DNA of 64,000 nt from NCBI GenBank assembly GCA_050014755.1, contig JBEKCS010000013.1, positions 1-64,000 of the forward strand. Reading direction: 5' to 3'. A model generated the notes under the pieces. The model saw nothing but the letters and a program-made list of their open reading frames with translations, ran no database searches and had not been told where the DNA came from. The DNA is from Bog-756 sp050014755. GTDB taxonomy: Bacteria; Actinomycetota; Acidimicrobiia; Acidimicrobiales; RAAP-2. Of the stretch, positions 15,604 to 22,655 are shown one piece after another (position 1 is the first letter of the stretch; each line of letters begins with the position of its first letter). Made by a program: the position numbers and the translations under genes.

Positions 15604-16806
15604 ATGGCCTCCATACCGGATCTGCCCGAGCCCGAGGGTGACAGCGGCACCGACCCGTCGGACTTCGGTCCGGTGGCCGGCACTGGGCGCTTCCGCGTCT
15701 ATCTGGGTGCTGCCCCCGGGGTCGGCAAGACCTACGCCATGCTGGGCGAGGGCCGTCGACGGAGCCAGCGGGGCACCGACGTGGCCATCGGGTTCGTCGA
15801 GTGCCACGGGCGCAAGACCATCGAGGACCTGATCGACGATCTGGAGGTGATCCCCCGGAAGGTCGTGGACTACCGGGGATCGCAATTCGAGGAGATGGAC
15901 CTCGACGCGGTGCTCGAACGCCATCCGCAGGTGGCCCTGGTGGACGAGCTGGCCCATACCAACGTGCCCGGTTCGGGTCGCCACGACAAACGGTGGCAGG
16001 ACGTCATCGAGCTGCTGGAGGCCGGGATCGACGTCATCACCACGCTGAACATCCAGCACCTCGAGAGCATCGCCGATGCAGTGGAACGCATCATCGAGGT
16101 GCCCGTCCGCGAGCGGGTACCCGACCGGGTGGTGCGCATGGCCGACCAGATCGAACTGGTGGACTCGTCGCCCGAACAGCTCCGGAGGCGGATGGTCCAC
16201 GGCAACATCTACCCACCCGACAAGGTCCCGGACGCACTCGCCCACTACTTCCGCCCCGACCATCTGACCGCACTACGGGAGCTGGCCCTGCGGTTCCTCG
16301 CCGACGAGACCGAGGAGGAACTCCTCGCGTACCTGCGGAGCCAGCAGAAGGGCGTGGTCTGGGAGACCCATGAGCGCATCCTGGTCGGTGTCACCACGGC
16401 CCCGGGTACCGAGGCCATCGTCCGCCGGGCCGCTCGCATGGCCAATCGCATCAAGGCCGATCTCGATGCCGTCCACGTCGTGGTCGGAAGGGCGGCCCCC
16501 CGACCAGAAGACGGACGCCTGGCCGCCCTGCGCCAGGCCGTCGCCGACGTGGGTGCCGAATGGAACGAGGTGCACGGCGACGACCCGGCCCACACCATCG
16601 TGGAATTCGCCCGGGAGCATCACGTCACCCAGATCGTGGTCGGATCGAGCGCCCGCAGCCGCTGGCAGGAACTGATGGGCGGGGGATCCATCGTCCGGAG
16701 GATCTCGCGGCTGGCGGCGCCCGCCGCGATCGACGTGCACATCATCGCCCGACGCGAGGACGTCTTCGAGCCGCGGCCCTCGGCAGGGGCCGTCGACGAG
16801 TCGTAG
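15604..16806 (+). CDS. Stand-alone KdpD sensor-domain protein (KdpD + USP domains, no kinase)
   Basis: 400 aa. Residues ~28-240 are the KdpD N-terminal domain with Walker A 'GAAPGVGKT' (35-43), 'VALVDELAHTNVPGSGR' (Walker B region) and 'TLNIQHLESIADAVERI'. Residues ~255-385 form a universal-stress-protein fold ('HERILVGVTTAPG', 'IVVGSSARSRWQELMGGG'). No membrane helices and no kinase domain follow, so the protein is soluble. The missing kinase half is the divergently transcribed 493-aa protein at 9233-10714. Separate KdpD-N proteins are known in some bacteria; here both halves are retained in one locus. Confidence 0.88.
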   Translation: MASIPDLPEPEGDSGTDPSDFGPVAGTGRFRVYLGAAPGVGKTYAMLGEGRRRSQRGTDVAIGFVECHGRKTIEDLIDDLEVIPRKVVDYRGSQFEEMDLDAVLERHPQVALVDELAHTNVPGSGRHDKRWQDVIELLEAGIDVITTLNIQHLESIADAVERIIEVPVRERVPDRVVRMADQIELVDSSPEQLRRRMVHGNIYPPDKVPDALAHYFRPDHLTALRELALRFLADETEEELLAYLRSQQKGVVWETHERILVGVTTAPGTEAIVRRAARMANRIKADLDAVHVVVGRAAPRPEDGRLAALRQAVADVGAEWNEVHGDDPAHTIVEFAREHHVTQIVVGSSARSRWQELMGGGSIVRRISRLAAPAAIDVHIIARREDVFEPRPSAGAVDES

Positions 16807-16899
16807 CCGTGCGATGCGGCACGGACCGGGCGCCCGGGGCCGACCGCCCGACGTCACACGAGTACCGGGCCTGTCACCGCCCGATGGCGGACCGGAGCT

Positions 16900-17196
16900 T
16901 CATGAGGACCGCACCCGGTCGCGTCCGTGCGCTACCGGGGGCGCGCGGAGCGTGCCGGACCTGGTACTGCGGACACGTAGCGAACGGGAAGTCACCGGTC
17001 GGCGCGACCTGAGCCTGCGGAGCACCACCAGGTCGTCGGCTCCGGGGATGAGAAGGGCCTGCTCGCCCGTGTCGTCCCAGCGGACCAGGTAGGAGTCCGG
17101 CCCGTGTTCCGAGCGCACGTCGAGCACCTTGCACAGGCGGGTCCCACCCATCCGGGTCCCCCCGATGACGATCCGATCCCCGATGGCGGCTTTCAT
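16900..17196 (-). CDS. DUF1918 domain protein with basic C-terminal tail
   Basis: 98 aa from ATG 17196, with AGGGAG seven bases upstream. Residues 1-55 fit DUF1918: 'MKAAIGDRIVIGG', 'KVLDVRSEHGPDSYLVRWDD' and 'EQALLIPGADDLVVL'. The remaining ~40 residues are very Arg/Ser-rich and not part of the domain; they may bind nucleic acid or be read-through of a shifted 3' end. DUF1918 proteins often sit beside Hsp20 and other stress genes in Actinomycetota, as here. Function unknown. Confidence 0.75.
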   Translation of the reverse strand: MKAAIGDRIVIGGTRMGGTRLCKVLDVRSEHGPDSYLVRWDDTGEQALLIPGADDLVVLRRLRSRRPVTSRSLRVRSTRSGTLRAPPVAHGRDRVRSS

Positions 17197-17293
17197 GGCT
17201 GCTCCCTTCTCCGTTGGGAGACTGCGCTTCCATGATCGCCCCACGGTCGTCCTGCCGCCAGAGCCGGAAGCCTCCAAAATCGGTCGGCCGTTG

Positions 17294-17307
17294 TGACTAT
17301 CGGCCCT
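17294..17307 (+). promoter_or_regulatory. Stress-island motif copy 1
   Basis: TGACTATCGGCCCT, 60 nt upstream of the 17368 gene and in the divergent gap with the DUF1918 gene. It differs at two positions from copy 3 (18489-18502). The sequence recalls the GGGACTTT-N-GTCCC type of DosR/DevR boxes in mycobacteria; that link is inference. Confidence 0.5.
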
Positions 17308-17367
17308 TCTGGAGAGCGACGCCGTGGGCGATGATGGCTATCTCGGAACCTGACGGAGGTGGATGCG

Positions 17368-17820
17368 ATGCGGTGGCCTTCGCAAAAGCGAGCTGACCGG
17401 GGCGTGGAGGCGGAGGGCCGCCGCTTGGTCGGTGAGTGCGAGAGTTTCCTCAGCGGGCGGTATCCGGAGCTGCTGCTGTCCGAAGGCAGCCGCGTCCCGG
17501 ACTGGGCCTGGATGAGCGCTCTGGCCCACGCCCCGGTGGAGGCGCTGGCTGCGGATACCCGGCAAGCGCTTACCGCGCCGGGCCGAGATCGCATGACCGT
17601 TCTGTGGGAGGGTGCGCTCGAGCTCTTGGCCGGTGAACTGATGATGACGGCCGAACGCGCCGGTACGACCGTGGAACGAATCCAACGCGCCCTGGTCGCC
17701 GAGGTGGAGCTCAAGGGTCCCTGGGCGGAGTCCGGTGCAGTCACCTTGGGGCCGACCCGGTGTGTCCAGGACGTTCGCCGGGTCCTGTGCCGGTTCGGAG
17801 ACACTTCCCGTCGGTGGTGA
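17368..17820 (+). CDS. Hypothetical protein, stress-island member
   Basis: 150 aa starting at ATG 17368, eight bases after GGAGG. No family recognised. The sequence is mostly helical, soluble and mildly acidic, with 'RLVGECESFLSGRYPELLL' near the start and 'LWEGALELLAGELMMTAERA' in the middle. No signal peptide or membrane helix. It lies between DUF1918 and hsp20 genes and shares their promoter motif, so a stress or dormancy role is plausible but unproven. Confidence 0.65.
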   Translation: MRWPSQKRADRGVEAEGRRLVGECESFLSGRYPELLLSEGSRVPDWAWMSALAHAPVEALAADTRQALTAPGRDRMTVLWEGALELLAGELMMTAERAGTTVERIQRALVAEVELKGPWAESGAVTLGPTRCVQDVRRVLCRFGDTSRRW

Positions 17821-17871
17821 TCCGGGGCCGGTGAGCGCGGCGGCGAGCGCGGCGAACGGGTGGACGAATGG

Positions 17872-17885
17872 TGACGATCGCCTCT
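17872..17885 (+). promoter_or_regulatory. Stress-island motif copy 2 (weaker)
   Basis: TGACGATCGCCTCT, 80 nt upstream of hsp20, matches 11 of 14 positions of copy 1. Confidence 0.35.
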
Positions 17886-17965
17886 TCCGGACCTGGCCCC
17901 ATCGGCGCACGATTGACCGAAGAGGGGCTACCTAGCGAACCGAGTCAGAACGACGGAGGATGGAT

Positions 17966-18397
17966 ATGGCACTGGTGCACCGAAGCAAGCATGTGGCCGA
18001 GTGGCCCGTCATCAGGCTGCCCGAACGATGGGGCTGGCCGTTCGATGCAGGAGACGGCCAGCAGTGGCTACGGGTCGAGGAATTCCATGACGGTGACGAT
18101 CTGGTCGTGCGGGCGGAACTGCCCGACATCGACCCGGACAAGGATGTCGAGATCACGACCGAGGGCGGGGTCGCCCGGATCCATGCCCGACGCGAGCAGT
18201 CGTCCGAGAAGAAGGGCAAGGAGGGGTATCGCTCCGAGTTCCGCTACGGCGAGTTCGATCGTGAGATCAGCCTGCCTCCGGGCACGCAACCGACAGACGT
18301 GAAGGCCACGTACAAGGACGGGATCCTCGAGGTCCGGATCCCGTGCCCGTCCGAGCCGTCCGAGGCCGCATCCAAGGTCCCGATCGCCCGGACCTGA
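17966..18397 (+). CDS. Hsp20/alpha-crystallin family small heat shock protein
   Basis: 143 aa. Of two in-frame ATGs, 17966 is preferred because GGAGG ends six bases before it; the one at 17960 touches the ribosome site. The alpha-crystallin domain runs from about residue 38 ('RVEEFHDGDDLVVRAELPDI') through 'EFRYGEFDREISLPPG' to 'VKATYKDGILEVRIPCP', the family's C-terminal G-I-L motif. It is an ATP-independent chaperone that holds unfolding proteins. Neighbouring DUF1918 and unknown genes and a shared promoter motif suggest joint stress induction. Confidence 0.92.
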   Translation: MALVHRSKHVAEWPVIRLPERWGWPFDAGDGQQWLRVEEFHDGDDLVVRAELPDIDPDKDVEITTEGGVARIHARREQSSEKKGKEGYRSEFRYGEFDREISLPPGTQPTDVKATYKDGILEVRIPCPSEPSEAASKVPIART

Positions 18398-18488
18398 GCG
18401 GCACCGGTCGGGGCCGGAGGTCTGGCGGCCGCGCCTCGTTGCGTGCGGGTCAGGCCGTCGGCACGGGTCGGCTCGACCGGCCGATCGG

Positions 18489-18502
18489 TGACCTTCGGCC
18501 CT
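18489..18502 (+). promoter_or_regulatory. Stress-island motif copy 3
   Basis: TGACCTTCGGCCCT, 114 nt upstream of the 18617 gene; 12 of 14 bases equal copy 1. Confidence 0.5.
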
Positions 18503-18570
18503 GGGCCGACCCGTCGGGGACGATCACGATATGGACGCAGCGCGTCGAGCGCAGGTCGTCACCGGGAAAT

Positions 18571-18608
18571 TCCGGTTGACGGGCAAGGGTCCGGTTGACG
18601 GGAAAGGT
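18571..18608 (+). repeat. Two tandem 19-bp repeats in the leader of the zinc-ribbon gene
   Basis: 18571-18589 and 18590-18608 are direct copies (TCCGGTTGACGGG followed by CAAGGG or AAAGGT), each containing TTGACG, a good -35 hexamer. The second copy ends nine bases before the ATG at 18617 and supplies the GGTGGAG ribosome site region. Confidence 0.75.
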
Positions 18609-18616
18609 GGAGTCCG

Positions 18617-19039
18617 ATGGTGGATACGGCAGCCATGACGGGTCTCTCGGGTAGCACCGAGGAGTGGGGAATGCGATCCCTGAAGGTGATGGACGACCCG
18701 AGACGTCGACTCGACCGGCTGGTGCCCCTGCTGCACGAGATGATCGCCTGGGATCTCGTAGAGCAAACCGAGGACGGTGGATTCGTTCTCCGTGACGACG
18801 TGCAGGAGCGGCTGCGTCGTCTGACCGCGGATCGCCCCGTGCACTCGGCCGAGGTCTACGTGGGTCGGAAATGCGAACGGTGCGGGCGGGTCAGCGTGAC
18901 CCGGATGGTCGAGGGCGTTCGGACCTGCTCGACGTGCAGCCAGGTCATCTGGCTGGAAGGTGACGAGAGCACCGTTGGCCCGACCGAGGTGCCGAGGAAC
19001 CAGCGCGCCGGACTCCACCGGTGGTGGAGGGCCAGCTGA
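18617..19039 (+). CDS. Hypothetical protein with putative winged-helix and zinc-ribbon segments
   Basis: 140 aa. The middle ('LVPLLHEMIAWDLVEQTEDG' then 'FVLRDDVQERLRRL') resembles a winged helix, and the C-terminal 'CERCGRVSVTRMVEGVRTCS' with a further CSTC end is a CxxC...CxxC zinc ribbon. It may be a small transcription-associated protein. No recognised family. Ribosome site GGTGGAG lies upstream of the ATG. It belongs to the stress island by position and by its upstream motif; the permease that follows is on the other strand. Confidence 0.65.
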   Translation: MVDTAAMTGLSGSTEEWGMRSLKVMDDPRRRLDRLVPLLHEMIAWDLVEQTEDGGFVLRDDVQERLRRLTADRPVHSAEVYVGRKCERCGRVSVTRMVEGVRTCSTCSQVIWLEGDESTVGPTEVPRNQRAGLHRWWRAS

Positions 19040-19072
19040 GTTCGTGAGGTCGCCACAGCGACCGGGGTCGGA

Positions 19073-20740
19073 TCAGGTATCCGATCGGCTTGCCGGAGGC
19101 GCCGCCGGGTCGACGGTGGCTCCCTGGGCCATGGCGCCGGCATAGATGACCAGGCTGAGAACGGCCAGACAGGCCATGTCCCACCACAGCGGGATCACGC
19201 CGTGGCCGCCGACGAGGACGTGCCTGAAGGGTCCGACCCCGCCCAGGATGGCACCGGTGCCGAAGTCGCCGAGGTAGGAGACGACGGAGAGCCCGATCAG
19301 GTAGGGAAAGAGCCACCGGGCGGCGGCCCACTCGATCCTCGGCGGGTCGAGGTCCAAGTGGAGTGAGCGGGCCACGCCCATGAGCCCGTAGCCGAGGAGG
19401 AGGGCGATCATCAGTGTCGAGATGGTCTGCCACCCCGACCAGTAGGCGATGAATGTGGCGAAGACGAAGGACAGCGGGGAGAGCAGTCCCGCCGCCGGAA
19501 GTCGGTAGGGTCGGTTCATCTCGGGTCGGGAGCGACGCAGGGACCCGAGGGCCAACGGTGCTGCGGCGTACATCAGCACCACCGCCCCGGTCACGACGCT
19601 CACGAGTTTGCTCCAGCTCGGGAAGGGCAGGAGGAACAGCAGGCCGAGCGCTCCGGACATGATCACGCCCCACAACGGGACGTCGCTGCGCTCGTCCTCG
19701 ACCAGGAAGAGCCTCGGGACGTAGCCGTCCCTGCTCAGCCCGAAGCTCAGCCTCGATGCCCCGGTCAGGTAGAGCAGACCCGTACCGCTGGGCGAGATCA
19801 CCGCGTCGACGCGCATGATCCAGGCCAGCCAGACCAGACCGATGAGGCTGGCCAGGACGAAGAACGGTGCCCTGGAGAGTTGCGGGTCCGTCGCCAGCTC
19901 CGTCCAACTGGTGTAGTGCGACAAGAGGGAGGGCGGGAGAGCGGCGATGAAGGCGACCTGGACGGCGATGTAGATCGCCGTGCAGCCGAGGAAGGCGCCG
20001 AACACGGCCCGCGGGAGATCCCGCCGAGGATTGGTGCTCTCGCCGCCGACCTCGAGTGCCCCCTCGAAGCCCATGAGCGCGAAGGCGATGCCGCCGGCCG
20101 TGATGGCACTGAGGATGGCATGGGTGGGCCCGCCGTCGGTGTGTACGAAGAATCCGCCCGCAGCCGTGAAGTTGTGGAGGTGGAAGTCGGCGACGATCAG
20201 GGCCAGGGCGGCCAGCGAGGGGATGGCCAGCTTGAACACCGTGATCGCCGAATTGGCCCGGGACAGCAGACGGATCCCCAGGAGGTTGAGGGTGACGAAG
20301 ACGCCCATGAACACGACGGCCACGACGTAGCCCGAGGAACTGAGCGTGCCGCTTCCGGCGTTGTAGAGGCCTGTTGCCCACGAGTTGGTCGACAGGTATT
20401 CGATGGCGGCGAGCACCTCGATCGGAGCGATCGTTGCCGCCTGGATGTAGGAGAACCAGCCGAAGGTCGCTCCGGCCAGGCTCCCGAAGGCGTGGTTCGC
20501 GAAGCGACCGGGACCTCCGCTCTCGGGGAACATGCCACCCAGCTCGGCGTAGACCAGGGCGATCGGCGCCATGAAGAGCGAACCCAGGAGCCAGGCGATG
20601 AGCGCGGCGGGCCCGGCGATGGTGACTGCGACGAAGGCCCCGAAGAGCCAGCCCGATCCGAGCGTCGTTCCGGCCGAGATCCAGAGCATGCCGAAGAAGC
20701 CCACGTCGCGGCGGAGCCCTTCGTCGGTGGGGTCCTCCAT
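19073..20740 (-). CDS. APC-superfamily amino acid permease
   Basis: 555 aa with at least 12 membrane helices. The first helix has the family's 'ISAGTTLGSGWLFGAF' glycine-rich break, followed by 'ELGGMFPESGGPGRFANHAF' (APC consensus E-GG-P-SGG--Y) and 'FALMGFEGALEVGGESTNPR' (helix 6-7 with E-NP-R). An APC transporter imports or exchanges amino acids or amines in the inner membrane; substrate unknown. It is monocistronic, facing the zinc-ribbon gene tail to tail. Confidence 0.85.
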   Translation of the reverse strand: MEDPTDEGLRRDVGFFGMLWISAGTTLGSGWLFGAFVAVTIAGPAALIAWLLGSLFMAPIALVYAELGGMFPESGGPGRFANHAFGSLAGATFGWFSYIQAATIAPIEVLAAIEYLSTNSWATGLYNAGSGTLSSSGYVVAVVFMGVFVTLNLLGIRLLSRANSAITVFKLAIPSLAALALIVADFHLHNFTAAGGFFVHTDGGPTHAILSAITAGGIAFALMGFEGALEVGGESTNPRRDLPRAVFGAFLGCTAIYIAVQVAFIAALPPSLLSHYTSWTELATDPQLSRAPFFVLASLIGLVWLAWIMRVDAVISPSGTGLLYLTGASRLSFGLSRDGYVPRLFLVEDERSDVPLWGVIMSGALGLLFLLPFPSWSKLVSVVTGAVVLMYAAAPLALGSLRRSRPEMNRPYRLPAAGLLSPLSFVFATFIAYWSGWQTISTLMIALLLGYGLMGVARSLHLDLDPPRIEWAAARWLFPYLIGLSVVSYLGDFGTGAILGGVGPFRHVLVGGHGVIPLWWDMACLAVLSLVIYAGAMAQGATVDPAAPPASRSDT

Positions 20741-21051
20741 CGGTTGCTAGGGGATTCTCGTCGCCGGTGGGCGACGGGGACCCGGATCCGGCGTCGAGCG
20801 GGATCCGGGAGCCCTCGCAGGGTGACCGGTGTCGGCTTGGCGCGGCGACGTCCCTCGTCCGGTCACGTCCCCCACCCTACGAGGGAGAGGAACCAGGAGG
20901 GTGGTGTGCTGCCGCCTACCTGGGCGCAGTACCGACCACGGTGACGTGACGGATTGCCACGGTGGTTCCTGTCCGCTTCGACGGCAGTCACCGGCCGACG
21001 GGTGTCCGGCCGGATGCGGGCCGGCCACGCCGACGACGGGGAACCGCAGGG
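20741..21051. other. 311-nt gap between permease start and tRNA
   Basis: No gene supported. It holds a small hairpin CGTCGCC-GGTG-GGCGACG (20759-20776) close to the permease start and two GGATCCGG-like copies. On the minus strand this is the permease leader. I looked for ydaO (c-di-AMP) or other riboswitch cores and could not assign any. Confidence 0.4.
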
Positions 21052-21124
21052 AGCCGGCGGTGGGAATTGAACCCACGACCTGACGATTACAAATCGTCTG
21101 CTCTGCCAACTGAGCTACACCGGC
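21052..21124 (-). tRNA. tRNA-Thr (anticodon TGT)
   Basis: A 73-nt cloverleaf on the minus strand: acceptor GCCGGTG pairs with CGCCGGC (one G-T pair), D arm GCTC-AGTTGGCA-GAGC, anticodon stem GACGA/TCGTC with loop TTTGTAA (anticodon TGT), T arm GTGGG-TTCAATT-CCCAC. No CCA is encoded. TGT reads threonine ACA and, with wobble, other ACN codons. Confidence 0.95.
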
Positions 21125-21202
21125 GCGGGTCCGACCGAGTCGGAGCCCGTCCCAGTCTACGGCTCCTGACCTGGGGGAAGTGAGTGCTTGCTTCTCCACC
21201 CC

Positions 21203-21784
21203 ATGGTTGGCAGGCTGGCGGGAGTGGACGATGACCTGGCGCCCGACCCACATACCTCGGAGCGCACGGGCCACCGCTTGCCCGTGGATCGGGCTGTCGT
21301 CCTCCTCGGGCTCTTCATCCTGGCCACCGTGCTCCTCCTCGGCCAGATCCACACGTCGTCGTCGGGTCCGTCGACCACGACCAAGACGACGACGAAGCCG
21401 ACCCATGTGGTAACCAAGCCGACCACCACGACCACCACGGCGCCGCCGAAGCCCCCGTCGAACGTGCCGGTGGTGGTGGCCAATGCATCAGGCGTGACCG
21501 GGGCGGCGGCCGCGTTCACCAGTCAGCTCCAAGGAGCCGGATGGGACACACAGACACCGATCGACGCCTCGACCGATGTGGCGACGTCGGCCGTGTACTA
21601 CGTGGCCGGTGAGAAGACCGCGGCCACCGAGGTCGCCGCCGTGATCCACCTGCCCGCGTCGGCCGTCCTGCCCTACACCACGGCCGCGCCGGTGAGCACG
21701 ATCGGAACAGCCGAGATCCTGGTCGTCATCGCTGCGGACCTGGCTTCGGGACTTCGCTCGACGACGACCACAACGGGCACCTGA
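21203..21784 (+). CDS. Membrane-anchored LytR C-terminal domain protein
   Basis: 193 aa. One membrane helix ('AVVLLGLFILATVLLLG'), a Thr/Pro-rich extracytoplasmic linker of about 35 residues, then a LytR_C-like domain with 'VPVVVANASGVTGAAAAFTS' and the 'GW-T' turn. Such proteins are common in Actinomycetota and thought to act at the cell envelope; function unknown. Start could be ATG 21203 or GTG 21224; neither has a strong ribosome site. Confidence 0.75.
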   Translation: MVGRLAGVDDDLAPDPHTSERTGHRLPVDRAVVLLGLFILATVLLLGQIHTSSSGPSTTTKTTTKPTHVVTKPTTTTTTAPPKPPSNVPVVVANASGVTGAAAAFTSQLQGAGWDTQTPIDASTDVATSAVYYVAGEKTAATEVAAVIHLPASAVLPYTTAAPVSTIGTAEILVVIAADLASGLRSTTTTTGT

Positions 21785-21858
21785 GCGGCACCCTCGGGTC
21801 CGGGGGACCGGATGCCGAACCCCTGGGGTCGACCGCCGCGGCCATCCTGGCGCCGCTC

Positions 21859-22650
21859 GTGGCGCACCCGTCGACCACCGCGCTGATCACCGACTTCGAC
21901 GGAACACTGGCACCCATCGTCGACGACCCAGCCGCCGCCCGACCCGTTGAAGGTGTTCCGGCGCTACTGCGACGACTGGCCGGGGTCTTCGCCGAGGTGG
22001 CCGTCGTCTCGGGCCGACCGGCGGCGTTCCTGCGGGAACACCTCGGCGCGGCGACCGGGCCGGGGTCCGAGGGAACCACCGGGGCCCGCCTGTTCGGCCT
22101 GTACGGGATGGAGTCGGTCGGACCTGACGGTGCGGTCGAACTCGACGAGGCCGCGGCGGCATGGCTTCCCACGGTCGCCGAGGCTGCGGGTCGGCTGCGG
22201 GCCGGGGCCCCTGACGGCGTACTGGTGGAGGTCAAGGGGGCGGCGGTCACCGTCCACTGGCGTCGAGCGCGCGGTGCCGAGGACTGGGCGTGGGAGCGGG
22301 TGGCCGGTGAGACGGCGCGCAGCGGGTTGGTGGCCCACCCCGGCCGTCTGTCAGTCGAGCTGCGTCCTCCGCTGGCCATCGACAAGGGCACCGTCGTCCG
22401 CCGTCTGACCGAAGGATGCACCGCGGCCTGCTTCCTGGGTGACGACGTCGGCGACCTGCCGGCCTTCGTCGAACTCGGACGGCGGTCCACCGAGGACGGG
22501 CTGACGACGGTCGGTGTCGCGGTCATCGACGACGAGACCTCGCCCGAGGTGGTGGCGTCGGCCGATCTGTCCGTCGCCGGCCCCAGGCGTGCCGTGGCCC
22601 TCTTGAACTGGTTGGCCGACGAGGCGTCGGCCGGTGGCACCGCGAGCTGA
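21859..22650 (+). CDS. otsB: Trehalose-6-phosphate phosphatase
   Basis: 263 aa HAD-superfamily enzyme. Nucleophile motif 'LITDFDGTLAPIV' (Asp12, Asp14), 'VAVVSGRPAAFLREHL' (motif II Ser), 'VEVKGAAVTVHWRRA' cap, 'LAIDKGTVVRRL' (motif III Lys) and 'CFLGDDVGDLPAF' (motif IV). It dephosphorylates trehalose-6-phosphate. The frame is open upstream without a normal start, so GTG 21859 is used. It converges on otsA with only five bases between stops. Confidence 0.9.
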   Translation: MAHPSTTALITDFDGTLAPIVDDPAAARPVEGVPALLRRLAGVFAEVAVVSGRPAAFLREHLGAATGPGSEGTTGARLFGLYGMESVGPDGAVELDEAAAAWLPTVAEAAGRLRAGAPDGVLVEVKGAAVTVHWRRARGAEDWAWERVAGETARSGLVAHPGRLSVELRPPLAIDKGTVVRRLTEGCTAACFLGDDVGDLPAFVELGRRSTEDGLTTVGVAVIDDETSPEVVASADLSVAGPRRAVALLNWLADEASAGGTAS

Positions 22651-22655
22651 CGTCC

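Noticed and set aside
20741..20950. Riboswitch in the APC permease leader
   Set aside because: Several GC hairpins, but no match to ydaO, lysine, glycine or T-box cores that I can recognise.
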